A DNA stretch of 8,935 nt from contig DALTWQ010000052.1 of assembly GCA_029987025.1 (NCBI GenBank), positions 1 to 8,935 on the forward strand, in the 5' to 3' direction. Shown here piece after piece: positions 1 to 5,364 of the stretch (positions are counted from its first letter, which is position 1; every line of letters begins with the position of its first letter). This DNA comes from Methanocorpusculum sp. (lineage in GTDB: Archaea; Halobacteriota; Methanomicrobia; Methanomicrobiales; Methanocorpusculaceae). The notes beneath the pieces were generated by a model, which saw nothing but the letters and a program-made list of their open reading frames with translations, did no database searches and was not told the DNA's origin. A program made the translations under genes and the position numbers.

Positions 1-177
1 AACAACCTGCGGGCGTCAGTCGAAAAAACACAGCAGGACAGATACGAAGAGCGAATGCTCTCGAAAACCCGGACAGCTCCCCAACAACAAAACGGCCATC
101 CCGTTCCTCTTAAAAACGGAACGGCTCAAAAACCGGAGCAGTCCATCACTCATAATGGTAAAAACCATGCATCGTGA
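1..177 (+). CDS. C-terminal tail of a hypothetical protein (5' end outside window)
   Basis: Frame 1 is open from the left edge to a TGA at 175-177, giving the last 58 residues of a protein that begins outside the window. The first half looks coded: third positions are mostly C, A or G, as in the genes downstream, and it reads as charged, coiled-coil-like sequence (RASVEKTQQDRYEERM). The second half is rich in Gln, Asn and Lys with more T-ending codons and resembles a disordered tail. No family is recognised. It overlaps the next small ORF by 23 bases in another frame, which would suit translational coupling. The competing frame 2 is also open here but is Ser/Arg/Lys-rich and less gene-like before about position 150, so a frameshift joining the two cannot be excluded. 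Confidence 0.4.
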   Translation, partial: NNLRASVEKTQQDRYEERMLSKTRTAPQQQNGHPVPLKNGTAQKPEQSITHNGKNHAS

Positions 178-295
178 CAGAAGAAGTCCCGTAACAAAAG
201 CGGACCGCGGATTAATAAACCAGGTCCGCCGTGCAGAAAAAGCACAGCGCAAAGCAGTCGAAAACGCAGTCTTCGGCGGACGGAGACGGAGATAA
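155..295 (+). CDS. Small basic hypothetical protein (46 aa)
   Basis: An ATG at 155 (or 167) opens a 46-codon frame ending with TAA at 293-295, five bases before the next ATG. The product is strongly basic: about a third of its residues are Lys or Arg, the middle (RGLINQVRRAEKAQRKAVENA) is likely one amphipathic helix, and it ends in GGRRRR. That composition suggests binding to nucleic acid or to an acidic partner, but this is inference from composition only. There is no Shine-Dalgarno site at normal spacing (GGAG at 135-138 is 16 bases away), so translation probably depends on the overlapping upstream frame. Codons from 167 on (GAC, GTC, AAC, TTC, GCA) match the neighbours. It could instead be the shifted end of the upstream gene. 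Confidence 0.45.
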   Translation: MVKTMHRDRRSPVTKADRGLINQVRRAEKAQRKAVENAVFGGRRRR

Positions 296-300
296 GAGAC

Positions 301-447
301 ATGAAAGGCAAAAAAATCGTCTACGTCACAAACAACTACTACGGTCAGAGACGGCCGTCCGGAAAACCGAACAGACGCATCAGGGGAGGAACCTGGGCAA
401 CCGACATAGGTGAAGAAAACAGCACCATCTACGACAGACCGTACTGA
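301..447 (+). CDS. Small hypothetical protein (48 aa) with a good ribosome binding site
   Basis: ATG at 301, TGA at 445-447. GGAG at 288-291 sits 9 bases before the start, a proper archaeal Shine-Dalgarno position, and lies inside the end of the preceding small ORF. Codon use (ATC, GTC, TAC, AAC, GAC, ACC) is that of the large gene downstream. The N-terminal part KKIVYVTNNYYG looks like a beta strand, the middle is basic (QRRPSGKPNRRIRGG), and the end is acidic (DIGEENSTIYDRPY). No signal peptide, membrane segment or known motif is seen and no family is recognised. It stands 47 bases before the 630-residue gene and is probably co-transcribed with it. Confidence 0.55.
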   Translation: MKGKKIVYVTNNYYGQRRPSGKPNRRIRGGTWATDIGEENSTIYDRPY

Positions 448-494
448 AAACAACCGCACCCCGCTTAAAAAACAACCTCACAGGAGAAAAACAA

Positions 495-2387
495 ATGAAA
501 GCACTTCCGCCGGAATGGCACATAAATGAATACCCCGGAAACACCATGAACAAAATCCGGGACATCATAGGAGAACACGTCGAATTCGAAAACATCACCA
601 TGGAATATTACGACCTCCTCGACCGCCTCGCAGAACAAATCTTCATCAGCGTCGAACCCGTCCTCAGAAACAAACCCGACAGAATAGATGACTGGAACCT
701 CGACCTCGACTGCAAAAAACTGGACTCTGCAATCGTAAACTACATCGAATCCGCCGTCATCAAAGACAAACTCAAAACATGGATTCGCAAAGAAACCGGC
801 ACGGAAATCATGGCAGACCCCTTCACCCGCCCGCTCAGAATCGAAGAAAACCCGGAAAAACCCGTCGACGCAGAAACAAAAACCCTTCAGCGCCACATCG
901 AAATAGCTCAGAACAGCTGCCCGAAAAACCGCACCTTCTTCGCACGAAACTACACCGCAAAAGAAACAGAAGCAGCAGCCAAAGCCGTACAGATTTACCT
1001 CGATGACGTCAAAACCGGCTGCACCGCATGGAACGAAGACACTGAACTTCAGCTCTTCAAAGGCCTTACAAAAATCATCCCCGGAAACGACCCTCACACC
1101 AAACACATCATAAGCATCGACATAACTCAGTGGTTCTGCATCAAAAACCGCCTCACCTACTACCCGTTAGACGACCTCTACTTCACCGAAGACAAAGAAA
1201 TCGCAGAAACCCCGAATACAGCAAACTCAGATGACAAACTCGTATCAAACATCCATCACAGATACTGCATGGACTGCCTCAGATTTCCCACACAAAAAGG
1301 AACCGCAGGACAGGTACAGCGGACCGTCAGCATCGTAAGAAAACTCCTCAAAGAAAACGCCCGTGAAACATCACGATGCCTGGACGAAAACAAAGACCCG
1401 GAATACATCGGCATACACATCGCAAAAAAATTCTGCCGCTGCATCGAATCCGGACACCCGGACGAATACGCACAAAAAGAGTTCATCAACGCAATTGAAA
1501 AACACATCGCCATCAAAACCCCTGTCGAAACAAATGCAGGCACCCTGGACGAATACGCATACCGCATCTACGCTCAACTCTTCGCAGAAACAGGTAAACC
1601 GGCCTTAATCCATGCAGAACCCGGCACTGACGCGGAAAACAGCAGCACAAAATGGAGACGCCGCAGACTCACCTCCGCAGAAACTGACATCCGAACCATC
1701 AAAACAGCAGTCTCCTGCAGAACGGCAGGAGCAAAAGCAGTATCCCGCGGTATTGCCGGAGTAAAAGAACTCGGCGCACTCACAAACAAGGTATCGCCTC
1801 TCTTCAGCAGACATGAAAACACCCTCTCAGACCAGAAAGACATCTCTGAAGAAGAACTCCGCACCGCCGCAGAAAAACTCGCAGACGCATTCGCTGAAGA
1901 AATCCCGGACTGCAGCATATCAGACCCCGTCATCGGATACTACCTTTATGCTGCGCTTGACAGCGGAGGACACACTCTTTTCTTCGACAAAGAAAAGTAC
2001 CATGACCTCAGATTCATCAACGCACAAAACCTCCTCAGAAAAGAAACAGAGTTTTCAGACACCGCAAAACACCTCGCAGAAACCATCCGGACCTTCTGTG
2101 ATGATGATGCAGACATCATTCAGATAAACAAAACAGTGATGGAAATCGTAACCGCTGCCAAAACCGTGCAGACATTCCACAGCGGATTCTCGGCAAATGC
2201 ACACATGTATCTGAAATCATTCATCGAAGAAATCCTGTCATTCGACAGAAAGTGGTACACACAAATATCCGGTTGGAAGACGCTGATTCCGGAAGAAACC
2301 CTCACAGAAGTCATCTACGAAGCAGTCTGCCGCGAGTACGAAATCCCGCCGTACCTCGCAGGAGTCGACATCGAAGAAGACGAGTGA
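495..2387 (+). CDS. Large hypothetical protein of unknown function (630 aa)
   Basis: ATG at 495 follows AGGAG (482-486) with an 8-base gap, so this start is preferred over the in-frame ATG at 546. The stop is TGA at 2385-2387. The product is soluble and mainly helical, with no signal peptide or transmembrane helix. Visible details are a CxxC pair (C258, C261; motif RYCMDC), a second cysteine pair at C314/C316 (FCRC), a basic patch KWRRRR near 387-391, an Ala/Gly-rich stretch near 410-425, and an acidic end (DIEEDE). I recognise no catalytic motif: no P-loop, nuclease triad or polymerase motif is apparent. Codon use is consistently A- or C-ending, so it appears intact and well settled in this genome. 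The small basic ORFs just upstream suggest an operon. It could belong to an integrated element or a defence locus, but nothing in the sequence proves either. Confidence 0.85.
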   Translation: MKALPPEWHINEYPGNTMNKIRDIIGEHVEFENITMEYYDLLDRLAEQIFISVEPVLRNKPDRIDDWNLDLDCKKLDSAIVNYIESAVIKDKLKTWIRKETGTEIMADPFTRPLRIEENPEKPVDAETKTLQRHIEIAQNSCPKNRTFFARNYTAKETEAAAKAVQIYLDDVKTGCTAWNEDTELQLFKGLTKIIPGNDPHTKHIISIDITQWFCIKNRLTYYPLDDLYFTEDKEIAETPNTANSDDKLVSNIHHRYCMDCLRFPTQKGTAGQVQRTVSIVRKLLKENARETSRCLDENKDPEYIGIHIAKKFCRCIESGHPDEYAQKEFINAIEKHIAIKTPVETNAGTLDEYAYRIYAQLFAETGKPALIHAEPGTDAENSSTKWRRRRLTSAETDIRTIKTAVSCRTAGAKAVSRGIAGVKELGALTNKVSPLFSRHENTLSDQKDISEEELRTAAEKLADAFAEEIPDCSISDPVIGYYLYAALDSGGHTLFFDKEKYHDLRFINAQNLLRKETEFSDTAKHLAETIRTFCDDDADIIQINKTVMEIVTAAKTVQTFHSGFSANAHMYLKSFIEEILSFDRKWYTQISGWKTLIPEETLTEVIYEAVCREYEIPPYLAGVDIEEDE

Positions 2388-2407
2388 GGAAAAAGAAACA
2401 CAAACAT

Positions 2408-2494
2408 CCTCATCCTTTTTTTTCAGGAGACCGGAGATGAAAAACAGACATACGAAACCTCATCCATCTTTTCAGGAACCATCCATGAAAAACA
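2408..2494 (+). repeat. Imperfect tandem duplication of a translation start region
   Basis: Two neighbouring segments share the same order of elements: CCTCATCC, a T-rich run, TTTTCAGGA, a short spacer, then ATGAAAAACA. The first copy is 2408-2446 and the second 2458-2494. The first has AGGAG seven bases before its ATG (2437), the second only AGGA before ATG 2485. Both ATGs are in the same frame, 48 bases apart, so the encoded protein starts with MKN twice. Confidence 0.65.
2416..2423 (+). terminator. Oligo-T tract, possible archaeal terminator
   Basis: Eight consecutive T residues lie 28 bases after the stop of the 630-residue gene. Archaeal RNA polymerase terminates intrinsically at such T runs without needing a hairpin, and none is seen here. 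The tract sits just before the AGGAG of the next gene, so read-through into that gene would be partial at best. Confidence 0.4.
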
Positions 2495-2736
2495 CCGTCA
2501 CCGGAATCAGCCGCCTGCAGCTCACCTTCTTCGGACTCGCCGCAGCAGTCTCCGGATGCCTCGCGGGAGGAATGCACAGCAGAGACTGTGTACTCGTATC
2601 CGCAGAAGAAAAAGACTTAGGTGCCGTTGAAACCCTCGGAAATGAACTCTATACCATCTTCCTCAAAGGAGAAAACCTCTGCAGAAAACGCCTCAAAGGA
2701 CAGAAACTGAACGGATTCTACAAACTGGAAAGATAA
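2437..2736 (+). CDS. Small hypothetical protein with lipobox-like hydrophobic N-terminus (99 aa)
   Basis: ATG at 2437 has AGGAG (2425-2429) seven bases upstream. An in-frame ATG at 2485 has a weaker site and would give 83 residues. After a polar lead, a hydrophobic segment LQLTFFGLAAAVSGCLAGG (about residues 28-46) ends in VSGC, which fits a lipoprotein signal with Cys41 as the lipidated residue; a single membrane anchor is the alternative. Starting at residue 17 places this segment only 11 residues from the N-terminus, the usual place for a signal peptide, which favours ATG 2485 biologically. The remainder is short and charged, ending in KGQKLNGFYKLER. No family is recognised. The frame ends at TAA 2734-2736, and a different frame continues immediately, so the protein may be truncated. 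Confidence 0.6.
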   Translation: MKNRHTKPHPSFQEPSMKNTVTGISRLQLTFFGLAAAVSGCLAGGMHSRDCVLVSAEEKDLGAVETLGNELYTIFLKGENLCRKRLKGQKLNGFYKLER

Positions 2737-2893
2737 TCCGTTCAGTATATATACCTGTCCGGAAGATCTTACCGCACTCTCTTACGATGCAGAAGTTGTA
2801 ATACAGACAGCAGATGAGACGGCGATGAATGTGCGGAACTATCTGGAAGAACGCATGAGTAAAGAATCTGAAAAGAGGAATCATCCGCGGTAA
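2711..2893 (+). pseudogene. Reading-frame remnant or frameshifted continuation of the 99-aa gene
   Basis: The +1 frame relative to the 99-residue gene is open from just after a TGA at 2708-2710 to a TAA at 2891-2893. From 2732 it reads 53 gene-like residues, including DNPFSIYTCPEDLTALSYDA and later NVRNYLEERMSKESEKR, which looks like a soluble alpha-helical C-terminus. No start codon with a ribosome binding site precedes it; the only ATGs are internal and would give about 22 residues or fewer. It overlaps the end of the 99-residue gene at GGAAAGATAA. Either one base was lost or gained and a roughly 150-residue gene was broken, or this is the end of another gene left after a rearrangement. Its codons end in T or G more often than those of the upstream genes, which favours the rearrangement view. 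Confidence 0.4.
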
Positions 2894-3023
2894 TGAACTG
2901 CTGCCTAAGCAAAAAATATCGTAAAAAAGAGAGGGGGTGGAATCTTACCTCTTCAGATGGTGATTTTCATGAAAGTATTATCAACCTGAATCTTCCGTAT
3001 ATCTGTATTTTTGTACCTTACTT

Positions 3024-3061
3024 ACCTCACCCCCATCCTCACCTCACCTCACCCCGCCTCA
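3024..3061 (-). repeat. Short GGTGA-rich tandem repeat after the SIMPL gene
   Basis: On the - strand, directly after (and touching) the TGA of the SIMPL gene, GGTGAG is repeated several times with a GGGG and a GGGGG run between the repeats. On the + strand this is a CCTCAC repeat. The 165 bases from 2894 to 3058 otherwise hold no convincing gene. Confidence 0.6.
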
Positions 3062-3766
3062 CTTCGAAAGACGGAACACTGCCTCAATTCCCACGGACGT
3101 TACAACCTTGCCGGGACAGATGATATCAGAAACACGCTCCTCATCCTCGTAGAACGACGGACCGTCAAGACACAGCCCCTCATTCTCATTGAAAACATAC
3201 CGGTCAGAGTACGTATCGCGGTCATACCCGTTCAGAATATCAACACTGACAACACCCTCAACAGAAACCCCGAACGCTCTTGCCGTAACCTCCGCGTCAT
3301 ACAGAGCCGCCCCGGAAGCAAGAGTAAGCGCCTTCTCACGCTCGGACTTCTTAAGCGAATCACTCAGCCTGAACTCAACATCAGAAATCTTCGATGCACC
3401 ATTCTTCCTGGCAAGAGAAACAAGATATGACATATCATCAACCCTTCCCGACTCAACATACACCGTCGTCGAAACAACCGTAATCATCTGTCCCTGCGGC
3501 CACCGGGAATACTCCCGCGTCGCCATATAATGCGAAAAAGAAAACGACGAAGTACTGACAGAATCAGACTCATTCTTCCAGCCGTTTATCGCCTTCAGAA
3601 GTTTTTCGGCCTCTTTTGACGCCGTATCAAAGCAGATATCCTCGTCGGAATGCTCCGCCCTCACCTCAAAATGAACCGAAAAATAATCCGGCATTGCAGC
3701 ACTCGAACCCCACCCGTGAACATCCAGGCGGATTCCGTCATCCTTATCCTTCGTAGTATTTGCCAT
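3059..3766 (-). CDS. SIMPL (DUF541) domain protein, cytoplasmic form (235 aa)
   Basis: The start at 3766 has GGAG (RC of 3775-3778) eight bases upstream; the stop is at 3059-3061. The layout matches the SIMPL/DUF541 family: an opening strand with a Gly turn (IRLDVHGWG, 12-20), the PDYFSVHFEV strand (26-35) in place of the family's pDxaxvxl pattern, a helix rich in Lys and Ala (ASKEAEKLLKAI), a Ser-rich central strand with aromatic residues (70-90), a VVSTTVYVES strand (97-106), and the late helix with alternating Ala (EREKALTLASGAALYDAEVT) followed by the FGVSVEGVVSVDI strand. Many bacterial SIMPL proteins are exported; this one has no signal peptide and begins with a hydrophilic stretch, so it should stay in the cytoplasm. 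The biochemical role of the family is poorly defined. It is divergent from a CARF-like regulator, and an inverted repeat lies between its TATA box and its expected transcription start. Confidence 0.8.
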   Translation of the reverse strand: MANTTKDKDDGIRLDVHGWGSSAAMPDYFSVHFEVRAEHSDEDICFDTASKEAEKLLKAINGWKNESDSVSTSSFSFSHYMATREYSRWPQGQMITVVSTTVYVESGRVDDMSYLVSLARKNGASKISDVEFRLSDSLKKSEREKALTLASGAALYDAEVTARAFGVSVEGVVSVDILNGYDRDTYSDRYVFNENEGLCLDGPSFYEDEERVSDIICPGKVVTSVGIEAVFRLSK

Positions 3767-3856
3767 ATAATAATCTCCTGTTCGTTACGTAAATTACCGC
3801 CCTGACCGGCGCAGCTGATTCGCAGAACAACATCTGCACCTCTCACCTGCCCTGTC

Positions 3857-3893
3857 AGGTACACTACTCTGTTGTACCTCCATCGTTAAATAG
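3857..3893 (-). promoter_or_regulatory. Probable SIMPL promoter with overlapping operator palindrome
   Basis: A TATA-like CTATTTAA (RC of 3886-3893) predicts a - strand transcription start near 3863. Between the two lies a perfect inverted repeat, AGGTACA (3857-3863) and TGTACCT (3873-3879), with nine bases between the arms. That is where a repressor could block initiation. A second, partly overlapping repeat (ACCTG 3845-3849 with CAGGT 3856-3860) shares bases with the first. The divergent regulator is the natural candidate to bind here, but this is inference. Confidence 0.4.
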
Positions 3894-3938
3894 TTTATCA
3901 TAATGCTAAGTTATCGTCATTAGCAATATTACCATACA

Positions 3939-3946
3939 ATATATTA
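3939..3946 (+). promoter_or_regulatory. TATA box of the CARF-like regulator gene
   Basis: ATATATTA is centred about 31 bases before the ATG at 3974, so transcription would begin a few bases before the start codon. No Shine-Dalgarno sequence is present in the A-rich stretch in between, which fits leaderless or nearly leaderless translation, common in archaea. A further AT-rich TTTAAAG at 3951-3957 is too close to the start codon to serve as the TATA box. Confidence 0.4.
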
Positions 3947-3973
3947 TTAGTTTAAAGAACAAACAAATACACA

Positions 3974-4885
3974 ATGAAAAACGGACTCTCCGAAATAGTA
4001 CATATCATACCGTTAGGCTGCGAATTCGACCGTGCAGTCCGTCCGTTCGACACAGCCGCGGCAAACCGCGTCTGCATCATCGCCGACAGAGAACAGGAAG
4101 AATACTCAAACAACCCGCAGATGTACCTCGCAGAAACCTGTCCTCCGCCGGAATATTACCTCTCGCGTGTCTTAAAACACCTCAGGAAAAAACACATCCC
4201 CGCAGAAATCATACGCACTGACTTTTCCGACATGGGAGAACTCTTAAAAACCATATCCGCCCTCATCAGAAAAGAACAGACGCTCGGAAACAAAGTCTAC
4301 ATAAACATGTCAGCCGCAGGAGAACTCGCAGCAGCTGCAGCATCACTTGCGGGAACGGCACTCGACGCGGAAGTCTACTGCGTACACGCAGACGGCTATG
4401 CATCAGACAAAGAACGGCCTGATACCGGCATCTCGGTCTGCAGCACCAGCTCTGTATCGATGCTTCCCAAAGTTGACATCCGTCTCCCGGACGAAACCGA
4501 GCTTCCAGTTCTTGAAGAACTCTATTACTCTGAAAACAATGTATTATCAGCAAGCGAAATCAGCGGCGTTGTTGAAGGCGAAAATGATTATGCCGAAGGT
4601 CCCGGTATTTCCATGATGAAATGTGATTGCAGTGCTCCCTGTGTCGGCTACGAACATCCGGCGTATGATAATATACCATCATACGCCGCATCCGAGCCGG
4701 GGTCGGATGCAGAGCGCTGGAATAAACGCAAAGTCCAGAGCAGAAACCTCATGAAAGTCTCCGGCATGATGAAACGTATGGAAGAAAAAGGCTACGTAAC
4801 AAAAGCCAAATACGGACGGAAAATGATGTATCAGTTAACCGAACGGGGGCTCTATGCGCTGATACTTTCAGGCGCTGTTGAATAA
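3974..4885 (+). CDS. CARF-like / winged-helix regulator, HFX_2341 (DUF6293) type (303 aa)
   Basis: The N-terminus reads VHIIPLGCEFDRAVRPF (9-25), the signature opening of HFX_2341/DUF6293 regulators, followed by a Rossmann-like alternation: NRVCIIAD strand, a helix with EEYS, HIPAEIIRTDF, then KVYINMSAAGELAAAAASLAG (107-127), which matches the Ser/Gly turn and helix of CARF-like domains. The C-terminus is a winged helix: helix one LPVLEELYYSE (177-187), LSASEISGV as helix two, KVSGMMKRMEEKGYV (261-275) as recognition helix, and a wing ending RKMMYQLTERG. Such proteins are thought to sense a small ligand and control transcription. No CRISPR locus is visible here. Oddly, about 50 residues with Cys217, Cys219 and Cys223 are inserted between helices two and three, and this insert uses T-ending codons (GAT, AAT, TAT, GTT, GGT) unlike its flanks. 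A divergent SIMPL gene is the likely target. Confidence 0.72.
   Translation: MKNGLSEIVHIIPLGCEFDRAVRPFDTAAANRVCIIADREQEEYSNNPQMYLAETCPPPEYYLSRVLKHLRKKHIPAEIIRTDFSDMGELLKTISALIRKEQTLGNKVYINMSAAGELAAAAASLAGTALDAEVYCVHADGYASDKERPDTGISVCSTSSVSMLPKVDIRLPDETELPVLEELYYSENNVLSASEISGVVEGENDYAEGPGISMMKCDCSAPCVGYEHPAYDNIPSYAASEPGSDAERWNKRKVQSRNLMKVSGMMKRMEEKGYVTKAKYGRKMMYQLTERGLYALILSGAVE
4659..4710. repeat. Two abutting perfect hairpins inside the regulator gene
   Basis: The first inverted repeat pairs 4659-4669 (CGGCGTATGAT) with 4678-4688 (ATCATACGCCG), 11 base pairs with an eight-base loop. The second pairs 4688-4695 (GCATCCGA) with 4703-4710 (TCGGATGC), eight base pairs with a seven-base loop, sharing one base with the first. 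Both are perfect and lie wholly within the in-frame insertion that separates helices two and three of the winged-helix domain. Confidence 0.75.
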
Positions 4886-4908
4886 GGAAAAAAAGAGATG
4901 AACTGGTG

Positions 4909-5050
4909 CCTGCCCGGCTGGTTAAGGAGCGGGACAACTAATCCCGCGTCAATCCGGACAGGCCGGTTCCGGCGGTCCTGCCTCACAGTATCATGGACCT
5001 CCTGACTGCGGCCGCCGCCATACCAAGGCGGCGTCATAGTCAGCAGGACC
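4909..5050. ncRNA. Possible structured RNA or palindromic element
   Basis: This GC-rich stretch without a convincing gene holds four nested or consecutive stems. CCTGCCCGG (4909-4917) pairs with CCGGACAGG (4954-4962) with one mismatch, enclosing a perfect hairpin GCGGGA/TCCCGC (4929-4947, seven-base loop). Then GCCGG/CCGGC (4962-4973). Then a long stem in which 4995-5007 pairs with 5038-5050 (11 of 13 pairs) and 5011-5016 with 5027-5032. The stems fit either strand, so orientation is unknown. It could be a small RNA, a 3' UTR of the regulator mRNA, or part of a mobile palindromic element. It is not a recognisable tRNA, SRP RNA or RNase P RNA. A 36-codon frame from ATG 4898 is present but looks incidental. 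Confidence 0.35.
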
Positions 5051-5087
5051 ACAGGGCCGGTATTGATTTCTGGAAGAAAACAGGTAC

Positions 5088-5164
5088 CTTTCAAAAATAG
5101 AGAACAATCAGTTTTGGAAAGTACACTCGCTTTCCAAAAATAAAAAATAACCAGTTTTGGAAAG
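5088..5164. repeat. Two tandem AT-rich hairpin repeats
   Basis: Two copies, 5088-5121 (34 bases) and 5130-5164 (35 bases), separated by eight bases, share the plan CTTTC(C)AAAAATA, an A-rich centre, then CAGTTTTGGAAAG. Each copy is itself an inverted repeat, since CTTTCCAAAA is the complement of TTTTGGAAAG. The second arm of copy one and the first arm of copy two also form a perfect ten-base-pair hairpin (5112-5121 with 5130-5139). The region between 4886 and 5321 holds no other gene. Confidence 0.7.
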
Positions 5165-5204
5165 CGGCATACCGCATTCACCCTTAATCCTCAGTCCAGA
5201 CAAA

Positions 5205-5227
5205 GTGTTTATATTCCCGGAAAACAC
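5205..5227 (+). promoter_or_regulatory. TATA box inside a small inverted repeat
   Basis: TTTATATT (5208-5215) is a fair archaeal TATA box and predicts transcription starting near 5238, ahead of the gene for the HTH-like protein. GTGTTT (5205-5210) and AAACAC (5222-5227) flank it as a six-base inverted repeat, so a protein bound there would cover the TATA box. Confidence 0.35.
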
Positions 5228-5251
5228 AGTATCAGTAATCGAATCCATTGT

Positions 5252-5364
5252 CCGCACATTACCATAACCGGAGATGGATTCCGCTGCAAACCAGCAGCAA
5301 ACCCGCAGGAGAGAACTCATCATGGCATTACCCGCACATGCAGAAGCGCCGGAGATAGATTCCG
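5252..5364 (+). repeat. Direct repeat at the start of the HTH-like protein gene
   Basis: CCGCACAT plus CCGGAGATGGATTCCG at 5252-5259 and 5268-5283 recurs as CCGCACAT plus CCGGAGATAGATTCCG at 5332-5339 and 5349-5364. The 16-base part has one difference and an 81-base offset, which keeps the reading frame (PEMDSA versus PEIDSV). It looks like an old tandem duplication and makes the true start harder to decide. Confidence 0.55.

Noticed and set aside
16..1106. Long - strand frames opposite the 630-residue gene and the small ORFs
   Set aside because: They are Phe/Val/Cys-rich, as expected from the complement of A/C-rich coding sequence, and lack start signals.
2893..3123. 76-codon + strand frame starting at TAATG after the remnant
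   Set aside because: No ribosome binding site, codon use unlike the neighbours, and its end is encoded by the CCTCAC repeat and antisense to the SIMPL gene.
3661..3864. 67-codon GTG-start frame on the - strand upstream of the SIMPL gene
   Set aside because: It overlaps the SIMPL start by about 100 bases in another frame, and the good GGAG site at 3775-3778 serves the SIMPL ATG.
4909..4975. tRNA gene (GGTTAAGG D-loop-like run and a seven-base-loop hairpin)
   Set aside because: The would-be anticodon loop CAACTAA lacks T at position 33, there is no T-loop of the GGTTCRA type in place, and no seven-pair acceptor stem closes it.
4898..5005. 36-codon + strand frame beginning MNWCLPGW
   Set aside because: No Shine-Dalgarno site (only an A-rich run precedes it), and its sequence is dictated by the stems; I found no gene-like features.
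4852..5181. 109-codon frame on the - strand
   Set aside because: It spans the end of the regulator gene, the structured region and the AT-rich repeats, has no ribosome binding site, and its composition follows the underlying palindromes.
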